Assembly (NCBI RefSeq): GCF_900167975.1 | Contig: NZ_FUZU01000001.1 | Coordinates: 468,580-532,579, forward strand | Reading direction: 5' to 3' | Source: Ohtaekwangia koreensis | Lineage (GTDB): Bacteria; Bacteroidota; Bacteroidia; Cytophagales; Cyclobacteriaceae | Length of the DNA: 64,000 nt | In this document: positions 6,875-15,448 of the stretch, piece after piece | Numbering within the stretch: the first letter of the stretch is position 1 | How the letters are laid out: every line of letters begins with the position of its first letter | Translations under genes and position numbers: made by a program | Notes under the pieces: model-generated | The model's database searches: none | What the model saw: only the letters and a program-made list of their open reading frames with translations | Told to the model about the DNA's origin: nothing

Positions 6875-9709
6875 ATGAAAAAACGTATACTACTAACCAT
6901 CATTTCACTCGCGCTCTTCCTCGGAGCGTGCTCTACCTCTTCAAAGTTTGAAAAATTAACGGATGGCGTTATCGTAACACTTGACGCTAAAGAGGGCGGT
7001 GCAAAACGCGTAAGGCTTCAGGTAATTTCTGATGACATTATTCATGTCTCAGCTGCTCCGGTTGACACCTTTTCGAAGGCTCAAAGCCTTGTGGTGCTTC
7101 CTGAAGTGACAGGATCAACCTCATGGAAACTAGAGGAGTCATCGGATGCCCTCACACTGGTAACAAAGTCACTTCGGGCAAAAATATTACTCGCCACTGG
7201 AGAAGTTTCTTTTACTGACACAACAGGTCAGGTGATTTTACAGGAACGCCAGGGAGGTGGCAAGTCGTTTACACCAATCGCGATTGATAAATTAAAATCT
7301 TATGCTATCCGCCAGGTTTTTGAATCTCCTGCTGATGAAGCTTTTTATGGTTTAGGTGGTCATCAAAATGGGCAGATGAACTATAAAGGTCAGGATGTAG
7401 ACTTGGTACAACACAACATTGTTGATGTTATACCTTTCCTCTATTCAAGTAAAAATTACGGTTTGCTTTGGGATAATTATTCAATCAGCAAGTTTGGTGA
7501 TCCAAGAGAGTATCAGCCACTCAATACGGTAAAGCTTTATACTAAAGATGGAAAAGAAGGTGGCCTTACGGCTGACTATTATGTAGAGGATAAAATTAAA
7601 GAGTCCAAAACAGAAGACAAGATCGAGTACGAATTTCTTGAAACACCACAGGTTGATAATTTCCCGAAAGATGTATCAAGCAAAGGTAAAGTGGTGTGGG
7701 AAGGTTCTTTCACTTCTGACAAAGCAGGTATACATAAATTCCTGGTATATTCTTCAGGCTATACTAAAGTATGGATCGATAATACGCTGATAATTGACAA
7801 GTGGCGCCAGAACTGGAATCCTTGGACAAATAAATTTAACGTTGATATTAAATCTGGTGAGAAGCATACGATTAAAATAGAATGGAAACCAGATGATAGC
7901 GGATACCTGGCAGTTAAACACCTTGACCCATACACTGAAAATCAAGAACAGCTTTCACTTGCCAGTGATGTAGGTGATGAAATAAACTATTACTTCATCA
8001 AAGGAAAGAATGCTGACGAGGTGATCAGCGGCTACAGAACAATTACTGGCAAAGCCCCAATTGTACCCAAGTGGGCGATGGGATTCTGGCAGAGTCGTGA
8101 GCGCTACGGCAATGCTAAAGATATGCTCGATGTAGTAAAGGAATATCGTAAGCGAAATATACCACTCGATAACATTGTACTAGACTGGCAATATTGGGAA
8201 GATCCTAAATGGGGATCACATGAATTCGATCTCAAGCGCTTCCCCGATCCGGAAGGAATGGTAAAGGAGTTGCATGAAAAACTTCACGCTAACCTGATGA
8301 TTTCTGTGTGGCCGAAATTCAATAAAGGCACCAGCAATTACGATGAAATGAACAAGCAGGGATTCTTGTTCACGCATAACATTGAAAAGAAAAGAAAAGA
8401 CTGGGTAGGTATAGGATATGAGTCGACATTCTATGACCCATTCAATTTGGAAGCCGGTAAACTTTTCTGGAAGCAGATCGATAAAAACCTTAACTCCAAA
8501 GGTATAGATGCATGGTGGCTTGATGCTACTGAGCCGGATATACATTCTAATATTTCTGTAGAGGAGCGTAAAATAAATATGAGTCCTACAGCGATGGGGC
8601 CTGGTGTGAAGTACTTCAATGCATACTCACTCATGAACGCGAAAGGTGTATATGAAGGCCAGCGCCAATCCAGTCCTGATAAGCGCGTATTTATTTTGAC
8701 ACGCTCTGCATTCGCAGGACAACAACGTTATGGTGCAGCTACCTGGAGTGGAGACATAGTATCACGCTGGAGCGATTTTAAAGATCAGATTGCAACGGGT
8801 ATAAACTTCTCATTATCCGGTATTCCATATTGGACTATGGATATAGGTGGCTTCGCAGTTGAGAAAAGATTTTACAATCAGACAGGCGAGACATTGAGAG
8901 AGTGGAGAGAACTTAATACACGTTGGTTTCAATACGGAGCTTTTTGCCCGCTGTTCAGATCGCATGGTCAATTCCCATTCCGTGAAATATTTAACATTGC
9001 CCCTGAGGGTACACCGGAGTATAGCAGCATGGTATACTATGATAAATTGAGATATCATTTGATGCCGTATGTGTATTCATTAGCTGGCCAAAGCTATTTC
9101 AACGACTATACCATTATGCGTGGTTTGATAATGGATTTTCAGGCTGATGATAAAGTATACTCTATTGGCGACCAGTATATGTTCGGTCCTAGCTTGTTGA
9201 TCAATCCGGTATATGTTGATAAGGCAAGAACACGCGATGTATACCTGCCTGCAACTACAGGTTGGTATGATCTCTACACAGGAGAGTACTTTACTGGCGG
9301 TCAGACAATACATGCGACCGCTCCGCTGGATAAAATGCCAGTATATGTAAAAGAAGGTTCTATCGTTCCTGCTGGTCCTGAGATACAATATACCACTGAG
9401 AAACCAGCTGATCCATTAACACTATATGTATATACAGGCAAAGACGCAAGCTTCACACTCTATGAAGATGAGAACGTAAACTACAACTACGAACAAGGTA
9501 AATATAGTACAATACCATTTACCTATAATGAAGCTACTAAAACCTTAACTATAGGCGAACGCCAAGGTGCTTACAACGGTATGCTTGAAAGTCGTTCGGT
9601 AAATATAGTTTGGGTTAAAAAAGATCATGCTGTCGGGGTGAGCTTCAATGCTCATCCTGACCAGATGGTCAAGTATGACGGTAAAACTCTAACCGTAGAG
9701 AATAAATAA
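6875..9709 (+). CDS. GH31 alpha-xylosidase-type lipoprotein with PA14 insert
   Basis: This 944-residue glycoside hydrolase family 31 protein probably removes alpha-1,6-linked xylose from xyloglucan oligosaccharides. A lipobox (LFLGACSTS) at about residue 19 suggests anchoring to a membrane. The order is an N-terminal beta-sandwich (about 30-220), an inserted PA14 domain (about 230-350, with WRQNWNPWTNKFN), a (beta/alpha)8 barrel (about 385-760) and C-terminal beta domains. The catalytic nucleophile is D550 in WWLDATEPD and the acid/base is probably D627 in WSGDIVSRW. A PA14 insert at this place is known from characterised xyloglucan-active alpha-xylosidases of Bacteroides and Cellvibrio, hence the specificity call; alpha-glucosidase is the alternative. 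SusC starts 61 nt downstream with no terminator between, so they are probably cotranscribed. Confidence 0.92.
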   Translation: MKKRILLTIISLALFLGACSTSSKFEKLTDGVIVTLDAKEGGAKRVRLQVISDDIIHVSAAPVDTFSKAQSLVVLPEVTGSTSWKLEESSDALTLVTKSLRAKILLATGEVSFTDTTGQVILQERQGGGKSFTPIAIDKLKSYAIRQVFESPADEAFYGLGGHQNGQMNYKGQDVDLVQHNIVDVIPFLYSSKNYGLLWDNYSISKFGDPREYQPLNTVKLYTKDGKEGGLTADYYVEDKIKESKTEDKIEYEFLETPQVDNFPKDVSSKGKVVWEGSFTSDKAGIHKFLVYSSGYTKVWIDNTLIIDKWRQNWNPWTNKFNVDIKSGEKHTIKIEWKPDDSGYLAVKHLDPYTENQEQLSLASDVGDEINYYFIKGKNADEVISGYRTITGKAPIVPKWAMGFWQSRERYGNAKDMLDVVKEYRKRNIPLDNIVLDWQYWEDPKWGSHEFDLKRFPDPEGMVKELHEKLHANLMISVWPKFNKGTSNYDEMNKQGFLFTHNIEKKRKDWVGIGYESTFYDPFNLEAGKLFWKQIDKNLNSKGIDAWWLDATEPDIHSNISVEERKINMSPTAMGPGVKYFNAYSLMNAKGVYEGQRQSSPDKRVFILTRSAFAGQQRYGAATWSGDIVSRWSDFKDQIATGINFSLSGIPYWTMDIGGFAVEKRFYNQTGETLREWRELNTRWFQYGAFCPLFRSHGQFPFREIFNIAPEGTPEYSSMVYYDKLRYHLMPYVYSLAGQSYFNDYTIMRGLIMDFQADDKVYSIGDQYMFGPSLLINPVYVDKARTRDVYLPATTGWYDLYTGEYFTGGQTIHATAPLDKMPVYVKEGSIVPAGPEIQYTTEKPADPLTLYVYTGKDASFTLYEDENVNYNYEQGKYSTIPFTYNEATKTLTIGERQGAYNGMLESRSVNIVWVKKDHAVGVSFNAHPDQMVKYDGKTLTVENK

Positions 9710-9770
9710 GAATTCAAATTCCGTGAGGGAACTGGAGATAAACAAAAACAGCTAAACCAAAAATTAACCT

Positions 9771-12700
9771 ATGATTAAAAAAGTCTACAGAAGCATATGG
9801 CTCGCTTCCGTATGTTTCTTCCTGGTAGGACTCGCTTCTGCGCAGGCACAGAGGCAAGTTGTGTCCGGGAAAATTACGGATGCTACCGGAGCAGCATTGC
9901 CAGGAGTAAGTATATTGGTGAAGGGAACTACCTTTGGAACATCAGCAGATGTTGATGGTAATTATTCTCTCCAGGCGTCACCTGATGACGTATTGGTATT
10001 AACCTTTATTGGTTATAAATCTAAAGAAGTAGTAGTCGGAAATCAGACGCAACTTGATGTTACAATGGAAGAAGATATATCTACACTGCAAGAAGTTGTG
10101 GTCGTTGGATATGGTGAACAGAAGAAGGCGTTGAACACAGGTGCGAACCTGCAAGTGAAAGGCGAAGATCTTTTGAAGCAGAGTTCAACGAACGCATTAC
10201 AAGCGTTGCAAGGACAAGCACCTGGCGTGCAAATCACTTCTACATCTGGTCAGCCAGGTGAAGCTATGAAAGTGACAATTCGTGGTGTCGGTTCCAATAT
10301 TGGAAACAATCCACTGTACGTTGTAGATGGTGTGATTGTAAGTGATATCACATACCTTAACAACGGAGATATAGCATCACTGACTGTGTTGAAAGATGCT
10401 GCTTCTGCAGCTATCTACGGTTCACAGGCTTCGAACGGTGTAGTGTTGATTACTACTAAGAAGGGTAAATCAGGGCGCGCACAGGTAACATTCGATTCTT
10501 ACTATGGTATACAAAATGTAGCACGTAAGGCAGATCTGCTCAATGCAAAAGAATATGCAATCATTGCGAATGAGGCAGCTGTAAATTCAGGTAATTCACC
10601 TATCTATAACCAGCATGTAATCGATTCACTGGGTTCGGCTGGTACAAACTGGATGGATAAGATGTTTGTAAAAGATGCGGTTACACAAAACTATTCTATC
10701 GGTGTGTCAGGAGGTAATGAAACCTCTGTTTATTCATCGTCACTTTCTTATTTATCGCAAGCAGGTATTGTTGGCGGTAAGGACTTGTCTAATTATAAGC
10801 GCTATAACTTTCGCTTTAACTCCGAACACAAATTATTTAAAGATGTGGTAACCGTAGGTGAAAATATGAATTTTGCCTTCGTGGATAACCATGGTATTGG
10901 GGTGGGTAATCAGTATAACAATTCCTTACGTGGTGCATTTCAAACTACACCCTTACTGAAAGACGATAAATCTGATACAGTAGGGATGTTCAACCAGGCC
11001 AACCCGTACAACCAGATGGTATACAATAACCAAAGTAGGAATAAGACACAACGTATTATTGGAAATGTATACTTCCAGGTTGAGCCTATTAAAAACCTGA
11101 AATTCAGATCAAGCCTTGGTATTGACTATTCTTCATCTGATGGGCAAGCGTATAGGCCAGTATTTAAATTGTCTGTATACTCTTTCAACAATAATCCACA
11201 GGTAAGTCAATCCATGAGCAAAAATCAGACGATTCTCTGGGACAACTTGCTAAGCTATGGATTTACACTTGCAGCGAAACATAGATTCGATGTAATGGCG
11301 GGTACGTCAGTATACAAGTATAGTGGAAGCTTTTTAAATGCTTCTAAGACTGGCTCTGTTTTCAATGATGTAGAACATGCATGGGTAAGCAATGGAACTA
11401 GCAATACCGCTACGGCTACTGGTGCAGCGAACGACCCTGATCACAGATTGTCTTTCTTCGGAAGACTTAATTATAATTTCGAAGAAACTTATTTGTTCAA
11501 CGCAACATTCCGCGCAGATGGTTCTTCAAAGTTTGCGAAAGGTAATCAATGGGGATACTTCCCGTCAGTATCAGCAGGCTGGGTAATGACCAATGAATCG
11601 TTTATGGATAATACCAGCAATTGGTTGAATTCACTTAAACTGCGAGCGAGCTGGGGACAAGTGGGTAGTCAGAGCACTCCAGCATTCCAATACCAATCTC
11701 CCATAAGATTCACAAATACATACTATATTTTTGGTAATGCTGAAGGTACTCTCACTCCCGGCTCATATCCTAGTAGATTATCTAATCCAAATTTGAAATG
11801 GGAAACATCAGAGCAAACTGATATTGGCTTCGATGCTTCATTCCTCAATGGTAAGTTTAATGTAAATCTCGATTGGTATATTAAAACTAACAGGAATTGG
11901 CTCATCAATCCTCCTATTCTCGCTACTGCAGGTGCTGAAGCTCCCTATATCAACGGTGGCGGTGTAACAAACAAAGGTATAGAATTGGCGCTGGCTTATA
12001 ACAACAGCCTTGGTGATCTGAACTATCGTGTAAGTGTTAATGGAGCGTATAACAAAAACAAGGTTAGTAAAATACCGAACGCTGATGGGATTATACACGG
12101 TCAGCAATTTCAGATATATGATAACTCATCAGAATTCAACAGAGCATCAAATGGATACCCGGTTGGATATTTCTGGGGTTATAAAACAAATGGATTGTTC
12201 CAAACCGAAGCGGACGTAGAATCCTATACATCAAATGAAGGCACACTTTTGCAACCTTCCGCTAAACCTGGTGATGTACGATATGTAGATGTTACTGGTG
12301 ATGGAGTAATTGATGAGTCAGATAAGACTATGATCGGTAACCCTAATCCTAAATTTACTTTTGGTTTCTCTGTAGGCGCAGACTATAAAGGCTTTGATCT
12401 ATCGATACAAGCAAGTGGTGTTACGGGTAACCAAATTGTACAATCGTATCGTTCGCCTTCCAACAAGTATGCTAACTATACAACGGAGATGCTGGACCGC
12501 TGGCATGGAGCCGGTACTTCTAATAGAATACCGCGTGTAACGGAGACCGGAGAAAACTGGGCTAACTTCTCTGATCTTTATGTTCATGACGGAGATTACC
12601 TAAGAATAAATAATGTTACGTTGGGATATGATTTAACAAAGATCATTAAGCAGAATTACCTGACGCAATGCAGACTATATGTATCTGCATTGAACCTGTT

Positions 12701-12830
12701 CACATTTACAAAATACAATGGCATGGATCCGGAGATTGGTTACGGTCCAGATGCATTTACCTCAGGAGTTGATGTAGGATACTATCCACGTCCAAGAACC
12801 TATATGGTTGGATTGAACGTGAAATTCTAA
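9771..12830 (+). CDS. SusC/RagA-type TonB-dependent outer membrane transporter
   Basis: This 1019-residue SusC-like transporter takes up oligosaccharides across the outer membrane using TonB energy. A signal peptide (to about residue 26, SAQAQ) is followed by a carboxypeptidase-regulatory-like domain (about 30-105, with GKITDATGAALPGVSILVKG) and the plug. The plug carries the family signatures VVVGYGEQ, LQALQGQAPGVQI, NNPLYVVDGV and LKDAASAAIYGSQASNGV. The barrel ends in an aromatic-rich strand (MVGLNVKF). SusD follows 11 nt later, so the two form the usual transport pair. The substrate is inferred from the neighbouring enzymes. Confidence 0.97.
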   Translation: MIKKVYRSIWLASVCFFLVGLASAQAQRQVVSGKITDATGAALPGVSILVKGTTFGTSADVDGNYSLQASPDDVLVLTFIGYKSKEVVVGNQTQLDVTMEEDISTLQEVVVVGYGEQKKALNTGANLQVKGEDLLKQSSTNALQALQGQAPGVQITSTSGQPGEAMKVTIRGVGSNIGNNPLYVVDGVIVSDITYLNNGDIASLTVLKDAASAAIYGSQASNGVVLITTKKGKSGRAQVTFDSYYGIQNVARKADLLNAKEYAIIANEAAVNSGNSPIYNQHVIDSLGSAGTNWMDKMFVKDAVTQNYSIGVSGGNETSVYSSSLSYLSQAGIVGGKDLSNYKRYNFRFNSEHKLFKDVVTVGENMNFAFVDNHGIGVGNQYNNSLRGAFQTTPLLKDDKSDTVGMFNQANPYNQMVYNNQSRNKTQRIIGNVYFQVEPIKNLKFRSSLGIDYSSSDGQAYRPVFKLSVYSFNNNPQVSQSMSKNQTILWDNLLSYGFTLAAKHRFDVMAGTSVYKYSGSFLNASKTGSVFNDVEHAWVSNGTSNTATATGAANDPDHRLSFFGRLNYNFEETYLFNATFRADGSSKFAKGNQWGYFPSVSAGWVMTNESFMDNTSNWLNSLKLRASWGQVGSQSTPAFQYQSPIRFTNTYYIFGNAEGTLTPGSYPSRLSNPNLKWETSEQTDIGFDASFLNGKFNVNLDWYIKTNRNWLINPPILATAGAEAPYINGGGVTNKGIELALAYNNSLGDLNYRVSVNGAYNKNKVSKIPNADGIIHGQQFQIYDNSSEFNRASNGYPVGYFWGYKTNGLFQTEADVESYTSNEGTLLQPSAKPGDVRYVDVTGDGVIDESDKTMIGNPNPKFTFGFSVGADYKGFDLSIQASGVTGNQIVQSYRSPSNKYANYTTEMLDRWHGAGTSNRIPRVTETGENWANFSDLYVHDGDYLRINNVTLGYDLTKIIKQNYLTQCRLYVSALNLFTFTKYNGMDPEIGYGPDAFTSGVDVGYYPRPRTYMVGLNVKF

Positions 12831-12841
12831 AAATAAAAAAT

Positions 12842-14449
12842 ATGAGAAAGCTTAATATATATACAGTAGTTATTAGTCTGCTGGTACTGAGCGGATGTGG
12901 TGATTTTCTAGAAACGGAATCGCTGTCAACATCAACTGTGGAGAATTACTATAAGACTCCAGCAGAAGCTTACGCAGCACTTGCAGGTTGTTATGATGGC
13001 GTACAGGCATTATGGTCTGGTGGCGTGTCCTTTCCAGTTGCTTCCGAAATATTCTCCGATAACGCGTTCGGAGGAACAGGAAATGGTGATGGATTTGGAT
13101 ATCAGATGTTGGACGAGTTTGATAAAAGCAGATCTCCATCGGATCTAAGTGTATTCGGTGCCAATTGGACAAATTATTACAAAGCGATTTACCGCTGCAA
13201 TATACTTTTAGCGAAGCTGGATCAGGTTACTTGGGGAACTGATGAAACGTTGAAGACAACCTATGAGGCCGAAGCAAGATTTTTGCGTGCCTTTATGTAT
13301 TTTGATATGGTGCGTTTGTGGGGAAATATACCTCTTCTAACAGAGGCTTCAGCTGAGAATATCCCGCAAGCTGATCCGGAAGCAGTGTATGCGCAAATTG
13401 CTGAAGATTTGAAATTTGCAAGCGAAAATCTGCAAGCGATTACGTATGCTAACCAACCGGTAGCTACTCACGGACGTGTTACAAAGTGGGCTGCTGAAGC
13501 GTTGATCGGAAGAGTATATTTATACTATACCGGTTATTATCAAAAGGCAGACCTTGCAGGTGTAGTTACGAAGGCACAAGCGCTTGCGTATCTTGAAGAT
13601 GTTATTTCAAATAGTGGTCATGGTCTTGTCTCAGATTTTGCCAACCTGTGGCCCGCAGCTTCCGTAGAGAACTACGCTGGTGAGGATAATCAGGAAACAA
13701 TCTTTGCTATTAAATATAGCTACACCAGTGATTACACTAGTGGAAATGATGATGGTAACAAATGGCTTGTTATGTTTGGCTTGCGCGAGTTTTCTTCTTA
13801 TCCCTATGGAAATGGTTGGGGCGGAGCTACTGTCAATTCTAAACTTTGGAATGCTTATGACGATACTGATACACGAAAAGTAGCGTCAATAATTTCAATT
13901 GATAATGAAGAAATAGACTTTAATAAAATTGAAGCACAAAGAGAATATACTGGCTATTATGTTAAGAAGTATACTCCCATGATCAATAAGGATGGTAAAA
14001 GTGTATCTGCTGAGGAAGCCGCGGCCCTTGGACTTAACACTGATTTCCAAATCAGCCAGTTTCAGGATTATGTAGTTATCCGCTATGCAGATGTTCTATT
14101 AATGGCTGCTGAATTAGGGAGTGGAAATGCTCAGGCATATTTTGATCAGGTAAGACAACGCGCCTATGGAACTAGTTTTTCCCAGATCCCTGTCACTCAG
14201 GAAAGCCTTATGGAAGAACGCAGACTTGAGTTTGCACTGGAAGGCATACGTTACTGGGATTTACTTCGTCAGGGAATTGGTGTTGCCGCTGATGCAATCG
14301 CAGAAACTACGCAAGTTTTGAATGGTGGCGTTTCAACAACCAAGCAGATAACGGCAGCAAAAATTTTGGAAACAAAAGGACTGCAGCAAATACCAAATGC
14401 ACAGATAAGTCTGTCTAGTGGTGTATTGAAGCAAAATACAGGCTGGTAG
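12842..14449 (+). CDS. SusD/RagB-type glycan-binding lipoprotein
   Basis: This 535-residue SusD-family protein forms the lid on the SusC channel and captures glycan at the cell surface. It has a lipobox (LLVLSGCGDF) near residue 19. The typical early motif ENYYKTPAEAYAALAGCYDG is followed by the TPR-like scaffold (EARFLRAFMYFDMVRLWGNIP). The C-terminal hallmark EERRLEFALEGIRYWDLLR is present. It lies 11 nt after susC and 28 nt before the SusE-position lipoprotein. Confidence 0.97.
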   Translation: MRKLNIYTVVISLLVLSGCGDFLETESLSTSTVENYYKTPAEAYAALAGCYDGVQALWSGGVSFPVASEIFSDNAFGGTGNGDGFGYQMLDEFDKSRSPSDLSVFGANWTNYYKAIYRCNILLAKLDQVTWGTDETLKTTYEAEARFLRAFMYFDMVRLWGNIPLLTEASAENIPQADPEAVYAQIAEDLKFASENLQAITYANQPVATHGRVTKWAAEALIGRVYLYYTGYYQKADLAGVVTKAQALAYLEDVISNSGHGLVSDFANLWPAASVENYAGEDNQETIFAIKYSYTSDYTSGNDDGNKWLVMFGLREFSSYPYGNGWGGATVNSKLWNAYDDTDTRKVASIISIDNEEIDFNKIEAQREYTGYYVKKYTPMINKDGKSVSAEEAAALGLNTDFQISQFQDYVVIRYADVLLMAAELGSGNAQAYFDQVRQRAYGTSFSQIPVTQESLMEERRLEFALEGIRYWDLLRQGIGVAADAIAETTQVLNGGVSTTKQITAAKILETKGLQQIPNAQISLSSGVLKQNTGW

Positions 14450-14477
14450 AGTTGATAAATAATAACCAACTAAGAAT

Positions 14478-15275
14478 ATGAAAAACATAAAATATTTATT
14501 GCTTATTGGGTGCACGGCAATCGCCTTTTCGTGTACTCCTGACGATCCTGAGCTTGAGGGACTACTTAGCCCATCTGATCTGAAATATACTGTTACACAG
14601 GATCCTGCTAACGATCATAGGATATTTCTTTCAAGCGAAACAGATGGTGTAATTCCATTTTGGGATTATGGTCTGGGGATAACAAATCTGGCTATTGATA
14701 CTCTATACATTCCGTTCGGTGGCGACTTTTGGTTTAAATACAGTGGCTTAGGAAGAGCAGGCATAGTTACCGATTCAACTAAAATATCCATTGCTGAAAA
14801 TGACCTGACATTCTTTGCCGATCCGCAGTGGAACCTCCTCACGAATGGTGCTGCAGGAAAGACGTGGATATTTGACCCAACGAATCCTATTAGTTATTAT
14901 GGTCCGAAGTATACAGGCGGTCCAGGAGGAAGCGGTGACGAATGGCTATATGACCCTGGAACTTGCCCAAGCTGGTCAGGCTTTCCCTGCGGAACAGACT
15001 GGGGAGAAGTGACTTTTGATTTAAATGGAAGATACAATCTTACCGTAAAACAAAAGTCACCGACCGGTGATACGTATACTACTAAAAAAGGTAATTTCGG
15101 TTTTAATATCGCTAGTAAAACGTTGTCTTTCATAGGTGTTCCGATGCTTTCTTCAGCAAACAGTGTAAACTGGAATCAAGCGTATGTATTTGAAGTTTCA
15201 GAGGACGTTCTGTATTTAGGATTCGTTGCTTCTGATGGAGGGCGTGTACGTTTTAAGTATATTCCTAAACCGTAA
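14478..15275 (+). CDS. SusE-position surface lipoprotein, probable glycan-binding protein
   Basis: This 265-residue lipoprotein has its lipobox at IAFSC (about residue 19) followed by TPDDPE. The acidic stretch after the cysteine is typical of surface-exposed Bacteroidota lipoproteins. The rest is rich in aromatic residues and beta-strand pattern (FWDYGLG, GGDFWFKYSGLG, DWGEVTFDLNGRYNL), with two cysteines in CPSWSGFPCG that may form a disulphide. I do not recognise a named family with certainty. Its place after SusD, where SusE/SGBP-type proteins are encoded, and its architecture suggest a second surface glycan-binding protein. The operon seems to end here at a strong terminator. Confidence 0.7.
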   Translation: MKNIKYLLLIGCTAIAFSCTPDDPELEGLLSPSDLKYTVTQDPANDHRIFLSSETDGVIPFWDYGLGITNLAIDTLYIPFGGDFWFKYSGLGRAGIVTDSTKISIAENDLTFFADPQWNLLTNGAAGKTWIFDPTNPISYYGPKYTGGPGGSGDEWLYDPGTCPSWSGFPCGTDWGEVTFDLNGRYNLTVKQKSPTGDTYTTKKGNFGFNIASKTLSFIGVPMLSSANSVNWNQAYVFEVSEDVLYLGFVASDGGRVRFKYIPKP

Positions 15276-15389
15276 CTTTGAATAATCCGCTAAAGCCTAT
15301 GGTACTTTAGCCGAAGATGACAATACCAAAGTATATGAAGTTACGGACCTAGGTACATGGTGTTCATTTATTTGAGATAATAAATTTTC

Positions 15390-15423
15390 AAAGAGAGGGT
15401 TCTGATGATCCCTCTCTTTTTTT
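15390..15423 (+). terminator. Terminator after the GH31-susC-susD-lipoprotein operon
   Basis: AAAGAGAGGG and CCCTCTCTTT form a 10-bp stem around a 10-nt loop, followed by a T-run. It separates the transport operon from the GH2 gene that starts 26 nt later. A TAACTTTG box overlaps the preceding stop codon (15273-15280) and could give GH2 its own transcript, but its -33 box is poor. Confidence 0.85.
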
Positions 15424-15448
15424 ATGACATTAGTAAGAATATAAAATT